Assembly (NCBI GenBank): GCA_016648135.1
Contig: JADDOH010002276.1
Location: 62,001-126,000, forward strand
Length of the DNA: 64,000 nucleotides
Reading direction: 5' to 3'
Source: Agrypnia vestita
Lineage: Eukaryota; Arthropoda; Insecta; Trichoptera; Phryganeidae
The notes under the pieces are model-generated. The model worked only from the letters and a program-made list of their open reading frames with translations. It was not told the DNA's origin and did not search any database. Each line of letters opens with the position of its first letter. The stretch's first letter is position 1. Of the stretch, positions 46,517-58,400 are shown piece by piece. The translations under genes and the position numbers were made by a program.

Positions 46517-48429
46517 GCCTAAGGGTGGTATTATGTCATTTTTTGTGATTTATTGTAAAATACATTTTGAGGATTTCTCTGTATGAAACTGGCAATTGCA
46601 CAATTCTTCTACATCAACTCCAAACTCTTCCTGATGATACTCCTCCATTGTATTTTTAATAGTACTTAACATTGGGGAAAGAGACGGCACATACCAAGTT
46701 TTGGGTAATTAAAACACTTTGTGTTGATGGATCAAAGACATTTTTCTAGTTGAGAATTTTTCAAATACTTTTAATATCACCCGATCGAAACATAAAAATC
46801 TTCTAGGTGTAGATAAAAAAATCTTTCTAATTTATATACATCCACTGCAAAATTTTAAATTTGGTTTCAAAATCCTCTACAAAGCTTTTCTCATTTATAA
46901 TTAAGAAATTAATGATTTCTCCAATAATCTAATATTCCGGAAATTTTAGTAATTACATAAATATATTCCGCTTGGAAGGTGAAAGTGAATGTTGTGGTTG
47001 CAGCTTATATGGTTCCTGTCCACAAATGAATTTCTGCTCTTGAGATATGCTAAACAAAATATCCAAGATCGATCCATACTGTTCGGTTGTGCTCCATGCG
47101 AAATTAGTAAACATTTTTTTTTCTTATTGGCCTCACGGAACCCCCGTCACTCTCGAGATTGCCGTTGCGTTATTATGGGGTTACACCACCTGAGATATTC
47201 AAAAAATCATTTTCTTTTTTGCTTTTTCTCATAGCTTGAAGTTCTGAGAATAATTTGAGCCATCACTTGTTCAAAAATATCAAAAATTGTAGCAATTTGA
47301 AGTTAGCTTGGCAGGTGAATTTTTAAACATATTACATTCTTTTTTGCATTTTTCTCGAAACTCCCTTTTTCAGACTGGTGGAGATAATATCTCAATAACT
47401 ATTAGGCCGATTTTATTAAAAAATTTCACACATGCTATAATACCATTGTCCACGATATAGCATATTATTTTAAGATTAATTAGATTAGACAGAAATTTTC
47501 AAGAGCAAAATTTCATCTGCATATGAAGTTACATCCTTTTCACATTGATAGATTTAGTGAATTTTGTAAAGTTATACTTTCTTATTCTGCATAAGAGGCC
47601 GTTATTTACCATCACATGACCAAACAAAGTCAGCGTGGATTTCTTCATTAACCTTGTACAAGAATAAATATGAGTTATAAAGAAATCGGTTTTCGGAGGT
47701 TTTGAAACCACATTTTATTTACATATAAGGTGCATAATATATACCTACATATATAATTTTAGAGATTCTTTGCAATCTAGAAACCACCTCGATAAATTTC
47801 TTTGCAGCTGTCATTAAAAACATCACTCGACTTTATTTCACAAAATGAGCCTCGTAATTTTTGAATAATTGATGGTTGTGGAGAATGGTGTGGTGAAAGA
47901 AAATATTTTGCAGTTTCCTTCCCAAAATATATTGCAAATAAAATATATATAATGTTGTCTCTTGATATATTGCTCGGGAGATGGAGCAAATTTGAATGAA
48001 TAATAAAGACATGTTATTTCCATAACAGACTATGCATACTTGGTGGTTTATTTATTCCAAATATTCTTTCCTACCATTTATCAACAATTTTGAAATCTTT
48101 TTATCCCAACTTCGAATATTTGAAGGATTATGTAGTCCAATTACGTGATTTAAATGACAATTTCAAAACCAACACATTTTTTCAAAAGCAATGAGTAGCT
48201 TTTTAGTCATTGAGGAAATAAATATTACTACGAAACAAAAGAATACTCGAATATATGAACTCAAAATAAAATTCAGACAATGTTTGAAGAGACCAAAACG
48301 AAATGTGTACAATGTTTTGTCTAAATGCGGAGGTTATGTTACTGTAGCACCAGGAATCTATCTAGTTTTCTATAAAAGCCCTTCAATGAAAAAATCTTTA
48401 TAGTGTTTTTATCTCATCTTTAGAACATT

Positions 48430-48840
48430 TCCGGTGGGCCTGATTAGGGATAATTAATCATCTTCATCCCCTTGTCCTAGTAGGGTCGGGGACCCAAAGA
48501 CTCGACAAGGTGCTTCGAATTTCCCTTGTTTTGTGCTGCTTCGGTAAGTGTTAACCAGTCCAGACCCATTCTGTCTTCATACACTTTCTTGTGTTGTTTC
48601 TCTCAGCTTAATCTGAGGTGACCCATAATTCACCTGTGGTCTGATATATGACCATCAAATTTGAATCGGGGGTAGCGGAAGTCACACTGATGGATAGAGT
48701 GAGAAGTGCCGACGTAAGGCACACACTCCGCATGGAGCCCCTACTTCCTGCTTACAGAGAAATCGCAAATGAGGTGGCTTGGATGTGCTAAGAATGCCAG
48801 AGGAATGAGTACCAATAAGAATCCTCTTGGCAACACCGGA
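48430..48840. pseudogene. Rearranged LINE fragments, antisense then sense
   Basis: 48440-48650 is the inverse of the 34080-34250 part (CCTAGTAGGGTCGGGGACCC, TGTTAACCAGTCCAGACCCATTC). 48670-48840 is the sense strand of the 33895-34065 part (GGGGGTAGCGGAAGTCAC, GGCACACACTCCGCATGGAGCCC). The copy has thus been broken and one half inverted, as in twin priming. Confidence 0.6.
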
Positions 48841-49611
48841 AGGATAACTAATCACCAAACAAAATCAAATGGTGGTTGTGTGGAAGTATCTTTCACTCAG
48901 GATAATGACGGCCTTGTACATTGTACATTCTGTGGATTCTGAATTGTCTACGGTAATTATTCTGCAAAATTCAATGTGAATTATTCTGTCAACTGTGATT
49001 TTATTTATTTGGCAGAATATTGGTTGCATTTCCAATGTGTCTCTGCTTTGATGTGCACCATAATACAATAGAAAATAAATAAATTCAAAATAGATATCAC
49101 ATCGTGTTCAAAATGAAGAAGCTAATCAATGATCATGACAAAATGAAATTTATCTGATTCATAATTAGTTCCAGAAAATAATCCAATATACATACCATCA
49201 TCTTACATTAATTTATGATTTCATTCATAATACAATGCTATATTTACAACCACAATGAAAATCTGTGGTTTCCTTTGCTGATAAGATTAAATATAACAGA
49301 TTTATCAAAGTGAATACTTTAAAAGATCTATTGTGGTTTTCTGAAACCAAACACATTATTGTTTTTCTTGTTGATTTCTGATAAGATATGTATATGAAGT
49401 GTGTATTTCTCACCTTTTATTTTGTTTTGTTGAATTTACAGGAAAAATATTATTTTGTCTGTTTTTAAGATGCATCCATTATAAAGTTTTCATTATTGAA
49501 CTTTTGTTTTTCACTACAAAATTTTTAAAAGACTAAAACAAAATGTAGCATTTATTTTTGAAAAGCATAGTAATAAAAAATTACTAATAATAATTAGTAA
49601 TTTAGCAATTG

Positions 49612-50100
49612 GAATTCTGGTACCAACACTGATGTATGGAAGTGAAGCCTGGAGCTGGCAGAAGAGGAACGAAAGTAGACTGAATGCAGTGGAGATGAGA
49701 TCCCTTAGATGTTTGCGTGGCAAATCCATTTTATGATACAGAAAATAATGAAGATATTACGAATGAATGTAAAGCTGATCTTAGCATAATTAATAGAATT
49801 AAAAAAAGATCGCTCAGATGGTTTGGGCATGTTGAGCGAATGAATGAGGAAAGAATGGTAAGAAAGATATATGATGTAAGTGTTGATGGCGCCAGAAAGA
49901 AAGGGTGACCGCGGAAGACATGGCATGACCAGATTAACCAGATACTGGAAGATGGTCCCGTTAGAAGCCTCAACAACCGTCGAGCTTGCGTGCAAAGATG
50001 TATGAATGTGGATGAGGCGAGAGTTGTATGTCAGGACAGAAGAGTGTGGCGCTCTATCCTCTCTGCCTTCCCCCACGGAAACAGCGTGATGGTAAGTAAG
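49612..50100 (+). pseudogene. LINE ORF2 C-terminal fragment with 3' tail
   Basis: Reading with two frame breaks gives [71 protein letters not shown] and a GNSVM end. This is the standard RTE/CR1-like C-terminus (YGSE.W, RWFGHV.RM). The tail (ATGGTAAGTAAGTAA) abuts a foldback copy at 50100-50390. A stop at about 49909 and earlier frameshifts show it is dead. Confidence 0.7.
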
Positions 50101-50754
50101 TAATTGGAAAACATTCAAATTGTAATTTTTTAGGATTTTTATAATTTTATTTAACTTGTATTGAAACAAATGAATTTTTCGTAATCGATATAAGTTGCTG
50201 TAATGATAGTCCAAAGTTTTACAAAAAATAAGTCAGAAATATTGAAAAAAAAAATACAAACTTTGATGTTGCATATCTTCATAATAGTAAGTAGGTCATG
50301 ATAGCTTGAACATTTTCGACTCATAACCAAGGCAGGAATACAGTCCTGCGAGGTTATTAATGTTTTCCAAATAACCCCGTATAAAATAAATAGTAATATT
50401 ATTTTAAAAGTCGATAAAAACTTTTGTTTGTTTCACATACATCTACTAATTTACTCAACCAAATAAATAAATAAATAAAATTAAAGCCAATACTTCCCCT
50501 GTAATGACAGAAATATTGATATGTAATACATATTGCGACATTTATCATAGAAAATGTATGCGTACATGAATAAGTATGTCTCGTCTATTTTTGTGTTTTA
50601 TTATAACAATTTCATGAAATGGAGAATAGTGATTGTGTATTACATTCACCGGGACCTCGAATGTGTTAAGGAGACTTGGATACTAAAAATATATAAGAGC
50701 TGAGCAGGACCTGATTACTCTTTTTCAAGAGACACTTGAAAAAGAGTACTTATA

Positions 50755-50880
50755 GCTTTTTGGTGAAGTGGTTATGACTATCGCCTAATGATCCAAATGT
50801 CGCCAGTTAGAGCCTCATTCCAGGACACCAGCAAGTAAAAATATTGATGGGACACTATTCCATGTTCGCATTTCTATTTT
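50755..50880 (+). repeat. Partial, deleted SINE copy
   Basis: The head AGCTTTTTGGTGAAGTGGTTATGACTATCGCC, a broken B-box (CCAGTTAGAGCCTCATTCCAG) and the tail (AAAATATTGATGGGACAC, CCATGTTCGCATTTCTATTTT) are present. The middle of the family is missing. Confidence 0.6.
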
Positions 50881-52241
50881 TTAACTTGTGAATCATAACC
50901 CAGTCGAAGAACATATTAACTACAGTAAGTTGTCTACTGATGAACAAATACCATTCCGAGTACTCCTTCACTAACTGAATTTGTTTGCATGCAGAGGAAG
51001 TCGAACAAAAGTAGCCTGGGCATTTGGCATGTACCGTTATACTCACCAACAATAATAATCACATGCTTAACATCAGACATTGTGCAGTGCTGAAGTTAAA
51101 ATAAATTGCACAGTAATTAAACTAAATATAGCAACACTTGTGATCACACACCACTTGTTAAAAAGGGCTGCATGCGACTACCGTAAACATGGGTACAGCA
51201 ATCCGCTAAGCAGTAAAATAAATTTTAAATAATCAAACACAGACATCCATATCTTTGAAAATTCGATTGGATAAGAATTACCATACTGTGTTTATTCACA
51301 AAAGTGTCGCCGTTTAAACAAATAGTTTTATGAGTAAAAACACAATGTTTCCATTAAATTTTTAATCTCTATAACTTTAACTACCATAAGACAATAATTG
51401 TATAATTTTTATTATGATGTTATTTTCACAATCATAAAAATATTGCGTACACACGTTTATTTTAAATTCAAATAAAATTTTCCCAATTAACATTGCAATG
51501 TGTCTTTGTTAGCAGCAATTTCAATTTAATTTAAAGCCATGTTAATATATTACGAAATATGTGTACGTTGATTTAAAACATAATTAAACAAATATACAAT
51601 AAAACAATGTTTTTTTTTATAAACATATTCTTACAACTATGATATTTTAATTATCTCCAATTTAAAAAATTCTGTTTCCGTTGAACTCGTTATTTGTAAA
51701 GATATATTCCATGAAAAATATCACCCATCACCAATCGAGATATTGAAAACTTTTACATATTTTATTAATAAAAATCAGTTCGCTGGATTTTGTATCACAT
51801 CTAATATCATAACAGGATTCATAAATCTGTAAAATTTGATAGTTTATACATACATGGCGTACCCAGAGGTCGGAGGGGTTCCAATTTAGACAAGTCACTA
51901 ACAGTTCACTTAGGCTTAGTACGAATTCAGTAAAATATAAATAATGGGCTTTAATGAGTTTTGGGTCAGTTTTTTAACAATATAAATAAAAATTAAAAAA
52001 CAAATAAACATTCCGTTGGATAAAAACAAACACAATATATAATACGGTGAATTATTGGTGTTTTTTAACCCTTTAGTTCAGATACACATGCAAACAGCGT
52101 AATTATCATTAAAATGAACATTTTTGCCAGCTATGTATAGGTTTTTTGTGGGTGGGATAGACAGATACACAATAGATTATCAAAACTTGATAATATTAAA
52201 AAAATGTTCAGGTTGAATCTAGAAAATCTATACAGAATACA

Positions 52242-52698
52242 GTAGAACCTAGTTAATTCAAAATTCAAGGGATCCAAAAAATATTTGAAATTATGCGGAA
52301 TCTAGTTAATTCAAAATTCAAGGTCCAAAAAATTCGCCAAAAATCGTGGAAAACGTAAATATTTATTATGTTTATACAAAGATAGCGACATTTCTATTAC
52401 AAAAGTACCCAATATTGACATATTTGTTGATCTCACTTGCAAAAAAATCTAAATATTTTTTTCAATTTTGTAAAATTTCAAAAGAAAATTGAATTATGTG
52501 TCCTATAATTTACAGGGCGAGGGACTAAAAATTATTTTGAATTACAAACTACCGAAGTTTTCGAATTTCGAATTCGGGGTTAATTACCATGAAATTAACA
52601 TTTTGGAACTTGTGGATTGAAAATTTTCGAAATATGTCAATTTTCGAATTATGGCAATTTTCGAATTACAGGGGTTTGAATTAACGGAGTTTTACTGT
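52242..52698. mobile_element. Pogo/Tigger-type MITE
   Basis: TA, CAGTAGAACCTAGTTAATTC at one end; GAATTAACGGAGTTTTACTG and TA at the other. The subterminal part GAAATTATGCGGAATCTAGTTAATTC repeats the end. CAGT ends with TA duplication fit the pogo/Tigger group; there is no transposase. Confidence 0.65.
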
Positions 52699-53059
52699 TA
52701 TTGCATTAGGTTCCTGCTATTGACCAATTTAGGTATCCATTTTAGGTTCACTGTATAGGAGCATAGCACGGTCTGAAAATATCCTTTGAAATACAAAACA
52801 TTTTGCAAGCAACACTCTTGGCAATATTTTACATTACAAATGTCAAAAATCAAACTAGGTACTTGAAGCCTTTCAATACTGTGGATTATCAAAAGCTTTG
52901 CTCAAAATTAAACTGATTTATTTTTTGTGGTCGATATTTGGACCTGTTGTTTTCTAAAAGGATTCTAACTATCAGGTGCGTACATTGAAGAATGACTTTT
53001 ACGCAGCCATATATTTGGAAAAAACTTCTAAATACAATATTTATGTGACAGAATCGGCC

Positions 53060-53712
53060 CGATTCTGAAAATAGCAATGTCTGGATCTTTAAGATCTTTA
53101 TCCCAACATTTAATAGACGATAATAAAAATTAAAAATGTCCAGAGCAGATTTTGGAATTCTACGGCGCAAATACACTGTATTAAAAGATAATATAAGAAA
53201 GATTGTTTCTTTTCATTTCAACGTATACGTATTCATTTCTTCATCCACAGCGTCCTGATGAAATATTTGGCGTTACCGCGTATTCAAATCTTCCCATCTT
53301 AAAATTTGACAGATAACAATTTACATATTTCTCACTCCCTCTATATCTATCTCACGTAGAAACTTACAGAAACAAACACCGACGTAAAGATGAGTCTCGT
53401 TTATTTTTAATTTTTATTATCGTCTATTAAGTGTTGGGATAAAGATCTCAAAGATCCAGACATAACTGTCAAATGTCAAGATGGGAATATTTGAATACGC
53501 GGTAACGCCGAATATTCCATCAGGACGCTGTGGATGAAGAAATGAATACGTTTGTAAAAAACAATCTTTCTTATATCATCTTTTAATACAGTGTACCTAT
53601 TTGAGCAGTAGAATTCTAAAATCCGCTCTGGACATTTTTAATTTTTATTATCGTCTATTAAGTGTTGGGATAAAGATCTTAAAGATCCAGACATTGCTAT
53701 TTTCAGAATACG
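53060..53712. repeat. Long inverted repeat (about 250-bp arms) with an extra arm copy
   Basis: The left arm (53060-53310) contains TCTGGATCTTTAAGATCTTTATCCC and GCGTCCTGATGAAATATTTGGCG. The right arm (about 53460-53712) is its inverse (ATTCCATCAGGACGCTGTGG, GGGATAAAGATCTTAAAGATCC). The spacer holds a further copy of the outer 60 bp of the arm (53405-53467), in right-arm orientation. Confidence 0.75.
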
Positions 53713-54893
53713 GATGATTATGTATTAAGACATTAAAATCTGAACATATGATAATTGTGATGGGAATATTTATCTTTTAATTCGATCTTTTTTTCAAAAT
53801 ACGTGCTTACGTAAATGTCGAGCTGCAATGTTCTGCAGGCCCCTGCTCTAGACAGCCTGATAGAACATTTTTAAAAAGAATTTATGTAAGCATCCTCACA
53901 TAAATTATGGCAGATAAAGTCTATGATGAAAGTTCTCAGGTTTTCGCGACCATTCAGAGAAACATTCGGCATGAGCCCTCTGTTTATTATAATAAATTGG
54001 CAAATAGTTATTCTGACACATACTACATATTAGGCTCGCATGCATAGTAAATACGCCCGCAATCATTTAAAAAAAATTACGTTTGCAAAGTCTTATATGA
54101 AATTGATTGTAAATAAAAAACAGATGGTTTCGCATATTTCTAGCGATGAATGGTGCTTGCAATAGCTGTCCCGCGCGGGTGCAAGGAGCTTGCGGATTTC
54201 AAGAAAACCCGGTGCAGCTGAGTACACACCAAAACATTGACATTAATTATAATTTAATATGTGACAAAATTGACTTGCAGTTAATTATTAGACATTTATT
54301 ATAATCACACCACACTCAAATATTTATTAAAATTTTACCAACAAATACATACTTATAAAAAGAGTAATAATTGTACAATGTTTGCACACCAGGGACCAAG
54401 CATTTGGTACGCGTCATAGTGGAGTTTGATGTTTGCGGAAAGTTAACCTTCTTTTAGCAGCGAATTCAGGTTTTATCCTTGCAGCAAATTGAGGTTTTGA
54501 GAACACACAATTTGCGTACACATTAAATGGATAGTCCCTAATAGTACATTACGTATAGAAATAAAATTATATTATTTATTGTACTCAATGTGTTGTAATA
54601 TTATTAACGACCCTAGACCAATGAACACTTTAAAATCTCAAAGCAGTGTCGAAATGTAAATATCTTGAATGAAATTCCCGTGCAACTGAAAATAAACTTG
54701 CGTAATTCAAATGAAGTTCCTGTTTCTGAAACCAAACCTTTAGCTATAAATTTAATAAACAGAAATAAATACATAGTAAATAAAATACAGACATAGTAGA
54801 TACTAACATAAAAATAAAATAATATCTCCAACTCAATCGTAGGGTAACGATCGCTTACATATTTAATATTGGCATAAAACATTATATCAACTG

Positions 54894-55130
54894 CTCCTAC
54901 GTACAATATCGTAACCCACAAATCGATGATTTTGAATTTTTTGTGTATTTCATATGTATTTAATTATATCTTTAATTCCAAGAAAGAAAAAAAATTATAA
55001 TAAAAAAACATTATTTATTGCAAAATATTTTTTTTTCTTTCTTGGAATTAAAGATATAATTAAATACATATGAAATACACAAAAAACTCAAAATCGTCGA
55101 TTTGTGGATTACGATATTATACGTAGGAGC
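54894..55130. repeat. Long near-perfect hairpin next to the TBC1D22 3' end
   Basis: Arms of about 100 bp (54894-54992 and 55030-55130) pair with only a few mismatches. The left arm includes CATATGTATTTAATTATATC; the right includes GATATAATTAAATACATATG. The outer ends read CTCCTACGTACAATATCG and TATTATACGTAGGAGC. The loop is about 37 bp. Confidence 0.8.
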
Positions 55131-55250
55131 CATCGATATATAGATGGGCCGAGCACCTTGGTCATCTTTGTTGATGGAAGAAGACGTAATATAAAATAAA
55201 CCCCAAACAAGATCATGTAATTAAAAATGAAAGAGAAAACTGCACATGTG

Positions 55251-55256
55251 TTTATT
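55251..55256 (-). terminator. Candidate polyadenylation signal (AATAAA) of TBC1D22
   Basis: TTTATT on the + strand, that is AATAAA on the gene strand, lies about 200 nt after the TGA at 55455-55457. It sits just short of the long hairpin at 54894-55130. Other hexamers further on cannot be excluded. Confidence 0.35.
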
Positions 55257-55454
55257 GGTGAAATAGCATTGATGCTCCGTTGACAAAAACATTTTACGAA
55301 ACTTACGCAAACACCGTGCACTTAACTTACCTTATAAAACGCATTCCTCACCTGCCGACTCTTGTCACTATTACCCTGAATACTTCAAACAGCGGTACCA
55401 TCATTGGGCCCCAGGTGTCAAGGCCGCGGATCCAAACGAAATAATATACCCACG

Positions 55455-58400
55455 TCATCTTATACCTGCACTCTGAACGGTAGCGCTGTTCTCCGGACTT
55501 TGTAAATGATTTGGAGCGTCGGCAAACGCAAATTTGAGTCGGTAAGCTTCGGCTACCAGCATTCCGATGTGCGAGTCCTGCCAATTATGCGTCGGTACAT
55601 TTTGTAAAAGTATCATCAGTCCCTGGAAGTCCTTCTCCTGCATGAGCCGGTCCCGCCAGTGCAGGAGGAAGGCGGCACACACATAGAGCTGGAAGGTTGC
55701 GAAGCCGTCCGACTCGGCCAGGTAGGTGTCCCACAGCCGGATGGTGCAGGGCAGGGGCAGCTCCCGCGTGAGGAGGTTATTCATCCAGCGGAAGGAGAAC
55801 TGGAGGTAGTCTACACCGTGGCTCTGGAGATGCTGGTGAAGGGGAAGATCTATTCGACGGATGAGCTCTTTCAGTTGGTTCACCTGAAAGGAATGGATTT
55901 TCTAAAATTACAGAAATGACCATTTTATCAGGGAAAGGTGGCGGAGAAATGAAATATGTGTGCCATGGCAGGAATGTGTGGTGTTTTTTCCTCTCTGCGT
56001 CACATCGCAAAGAGGAAAACTACGGCACAGTCATATATAGAAAAGTAATCATACATGATATTGTAAGGTCACTACAGCTTTCACAATTTTCTATCCATAC
56101 AAAATATAATGGCCACCAAAATGATGCAGTAAAACTGCATTATTGCAATTTTACAGTAAAAATTTCACAAGAACTAATCAAACAGGTGAAGAAAAGTTTA
56201 GTTTGATAAAATGTACACAAGTTTTATGTTTTACATGTTTGTGAACTAAACAATCATACTATAAGTATTTCACCTTATGCTGAATTCCCAATTGTGCAAA
56301 TATATAATTATCCTGGATGCTGTCCAAAAACTTAGAGAGACACCAGAAAGAGTCGGCTTCTATGACTTGCTGTTGCTCCTCCGTTAGAGTATTAACCTGC
56401 CAGTTATCCAGATCATCTCCGATGGGCACCACTTCTTGCAGGAACACCATAAAAAACGGTGTCACTAGATCGTTTATCCCTTGTACGTATCCCGATGCGG
56501 GGTGTCTAATTGCCCAGATATACAAAATTCTCTCAAACATCATCTGAACAGTTGTTTGTTGGAATAGCGCCACCAATGGACTCATTCTTGGAATATCTAT
56601 GTGTATCTGTCTGTACGTTTCGTCATCTCTTTCCGCTTCGTAGTATTGTTTTACAAGGTGCCAGTAGTCTAGGCGTTTCCTCTCTAGAACTTCCTTCCGG
56701 CGCTCCCCTTTGGCTGGTAGGTACCCGGAAAGTAGACGCCATGTGACTGCCCTTATCTGAAAAAAAATAATTTAGATCGGTGACATAATTGGGAAAATCA
56801 TATTCTAGCGATATAATTTAACGTTGTTTCGTTCACAAAGTGGAAGCTCATAATTTAAACACTAAATTTTAATCCACATACATTATATTGTTCGGCCATA
56901 TTGTTATTATTTTTATTGTCAGTTCTAATGTTGCCTCTGAGGATGATAGGTGTCTCCACTGAAAGCGCTTAGGCCTATATATTATTAATAAATAGTGGAT
57001 TAAAAATTAGTGTTTAAATTAAATTATTTTGATGTAATTTAAAATGGTATCTTTTAAAAAATAATCATGGTTAATACAAAATGTTTATGATTTTCATTGA
57101 AAGATTTGGCTAAGTAGGCGTAGGCTAAATCCAAGATAATGGTCCCATTGCATATACAACAAAAATGAGTATTTCACTATATTATTGAATGTGCTAATAA
57201 CAAAATGAAAGATAATTTACGTTTAAATAGTAAGTATTAAATAAGATAAAACACTTAAAAGTTCCGAAAAATGCACTGCATATTTTGACATTTTATAGGC
57301 AATATATGAGGTTAGGTTAGGTTATTAGGTTTGGTTAGGTTAGGTTATTAGGTTTGGTTAGGTTAGGTTATTAGGTTTGGTTTGTTTAATTTAGATTATG
57401 ATTATTTTAGTTAGATTAAATTAACAGGACGTTAAATTATATAGTGAAATACATACTTATTTTCATTGTATGAACAACGGGACCATAATCTTGGATTATT
57501 CCACTTCGTGGTGCATTATTTTAATTTAAAATAAAACATTTTTAAAATTTTAATGTTCATTATTTTGAATGAATATATAAAATGGTGCCACATTGTGAAT
57601 TTGAAAAAGTAAAATGGTATCATTTAAAGAATTATATAGATGTCAGCCATGTGTAGAGTATTTCTTCTAGGTCCAATATTAACATAATGAAAATAAAAAT
57701 TTGAACAGCTGTTATTTTGAAACACAATGACGGATCAGATTGGTTAATGAACTTTGCTGAGATAACTACCGAATCAACTTATCAGAAAAGTTTGACTGAA
57801 ATCTGATAAAAAATGAGGTAGATTACATTACATAAGAAGCTAAAGAAATATGTGATACTTAAATTTGAGAGAAACTTTTATTGATTATATGTAATTTCTG
57901 TTTATATTAGGAAATATAGTCTTTATATTACCTACTATAAGAATGAATAAAAAATAATCCAAGCTAAATCATATCCATAAAAAATAAACTTTTTAAAGGA
58001 GGGTGTGGTTTTGAATGTCCTGACCATGATAATAAAAAATTGCATAGAAATTTTTTGAAAGTTGCATCTTCAGACCGGTCGCGTGCAATGTGAACAAAAA
58101 GCATGACTTTTATTTAACTGTATATTTGGGAGAAAAATATCAAAATTAAATATTTATCTGGCACAATAATATAAAATATTAAAATCTGAATAAAATGTTA
58201 ATTTTTGTGATTTGAATATCCCAAGATATAACTCTTATATCGGTTTCTTTTCAAAATATATGCTTAGGAAAAAGTCATGCTTCTTGTTCCCACTGCACGC
58301 CCCTGCATATTTTGACCCTCTACATATTTTTTTACAGAAGCAAAAAATATAATTTGGATAGTTAAACAGAGAAACATTTTACATTTGTCAGCTACAAAAC

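Larger units (their letters stand above)
43861..54890. other. Intergenic space between the two convergent genes
   Basis: It is AT-rich with the LINE fragments at 48430-48840 and 49612-50100, the SINE at 50755, the MITE at 52242-52698, the long inverted repeat at 53060-53712 and a 19-bp inverted repeat pair at 46403-46421/46498-46516. Parts 44000-46380, 46600-48400 and 50900-52200 show no gene. Open frames there give low-complexity proteins without domains. Confidence 0.6.

Noticed and set aside
48191..48403. 70-codon frame (MSSFLVIEEINITTKQ start)
   Set aside because: Lys/Ile/Asn-rich protein of the kind AT-rich DNA yields by chance; no family recognised.
49705..50214. 169-codon minus-strand frame
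   Set aside because: It is the antisense of the LINE C-terminal fragment at 49612-50100.
57310..57378. A chromosome-end (telomere) signal
   Set aside because: Only three impure units lie inside an intron and inside a foldback element, with a gene on both sides.
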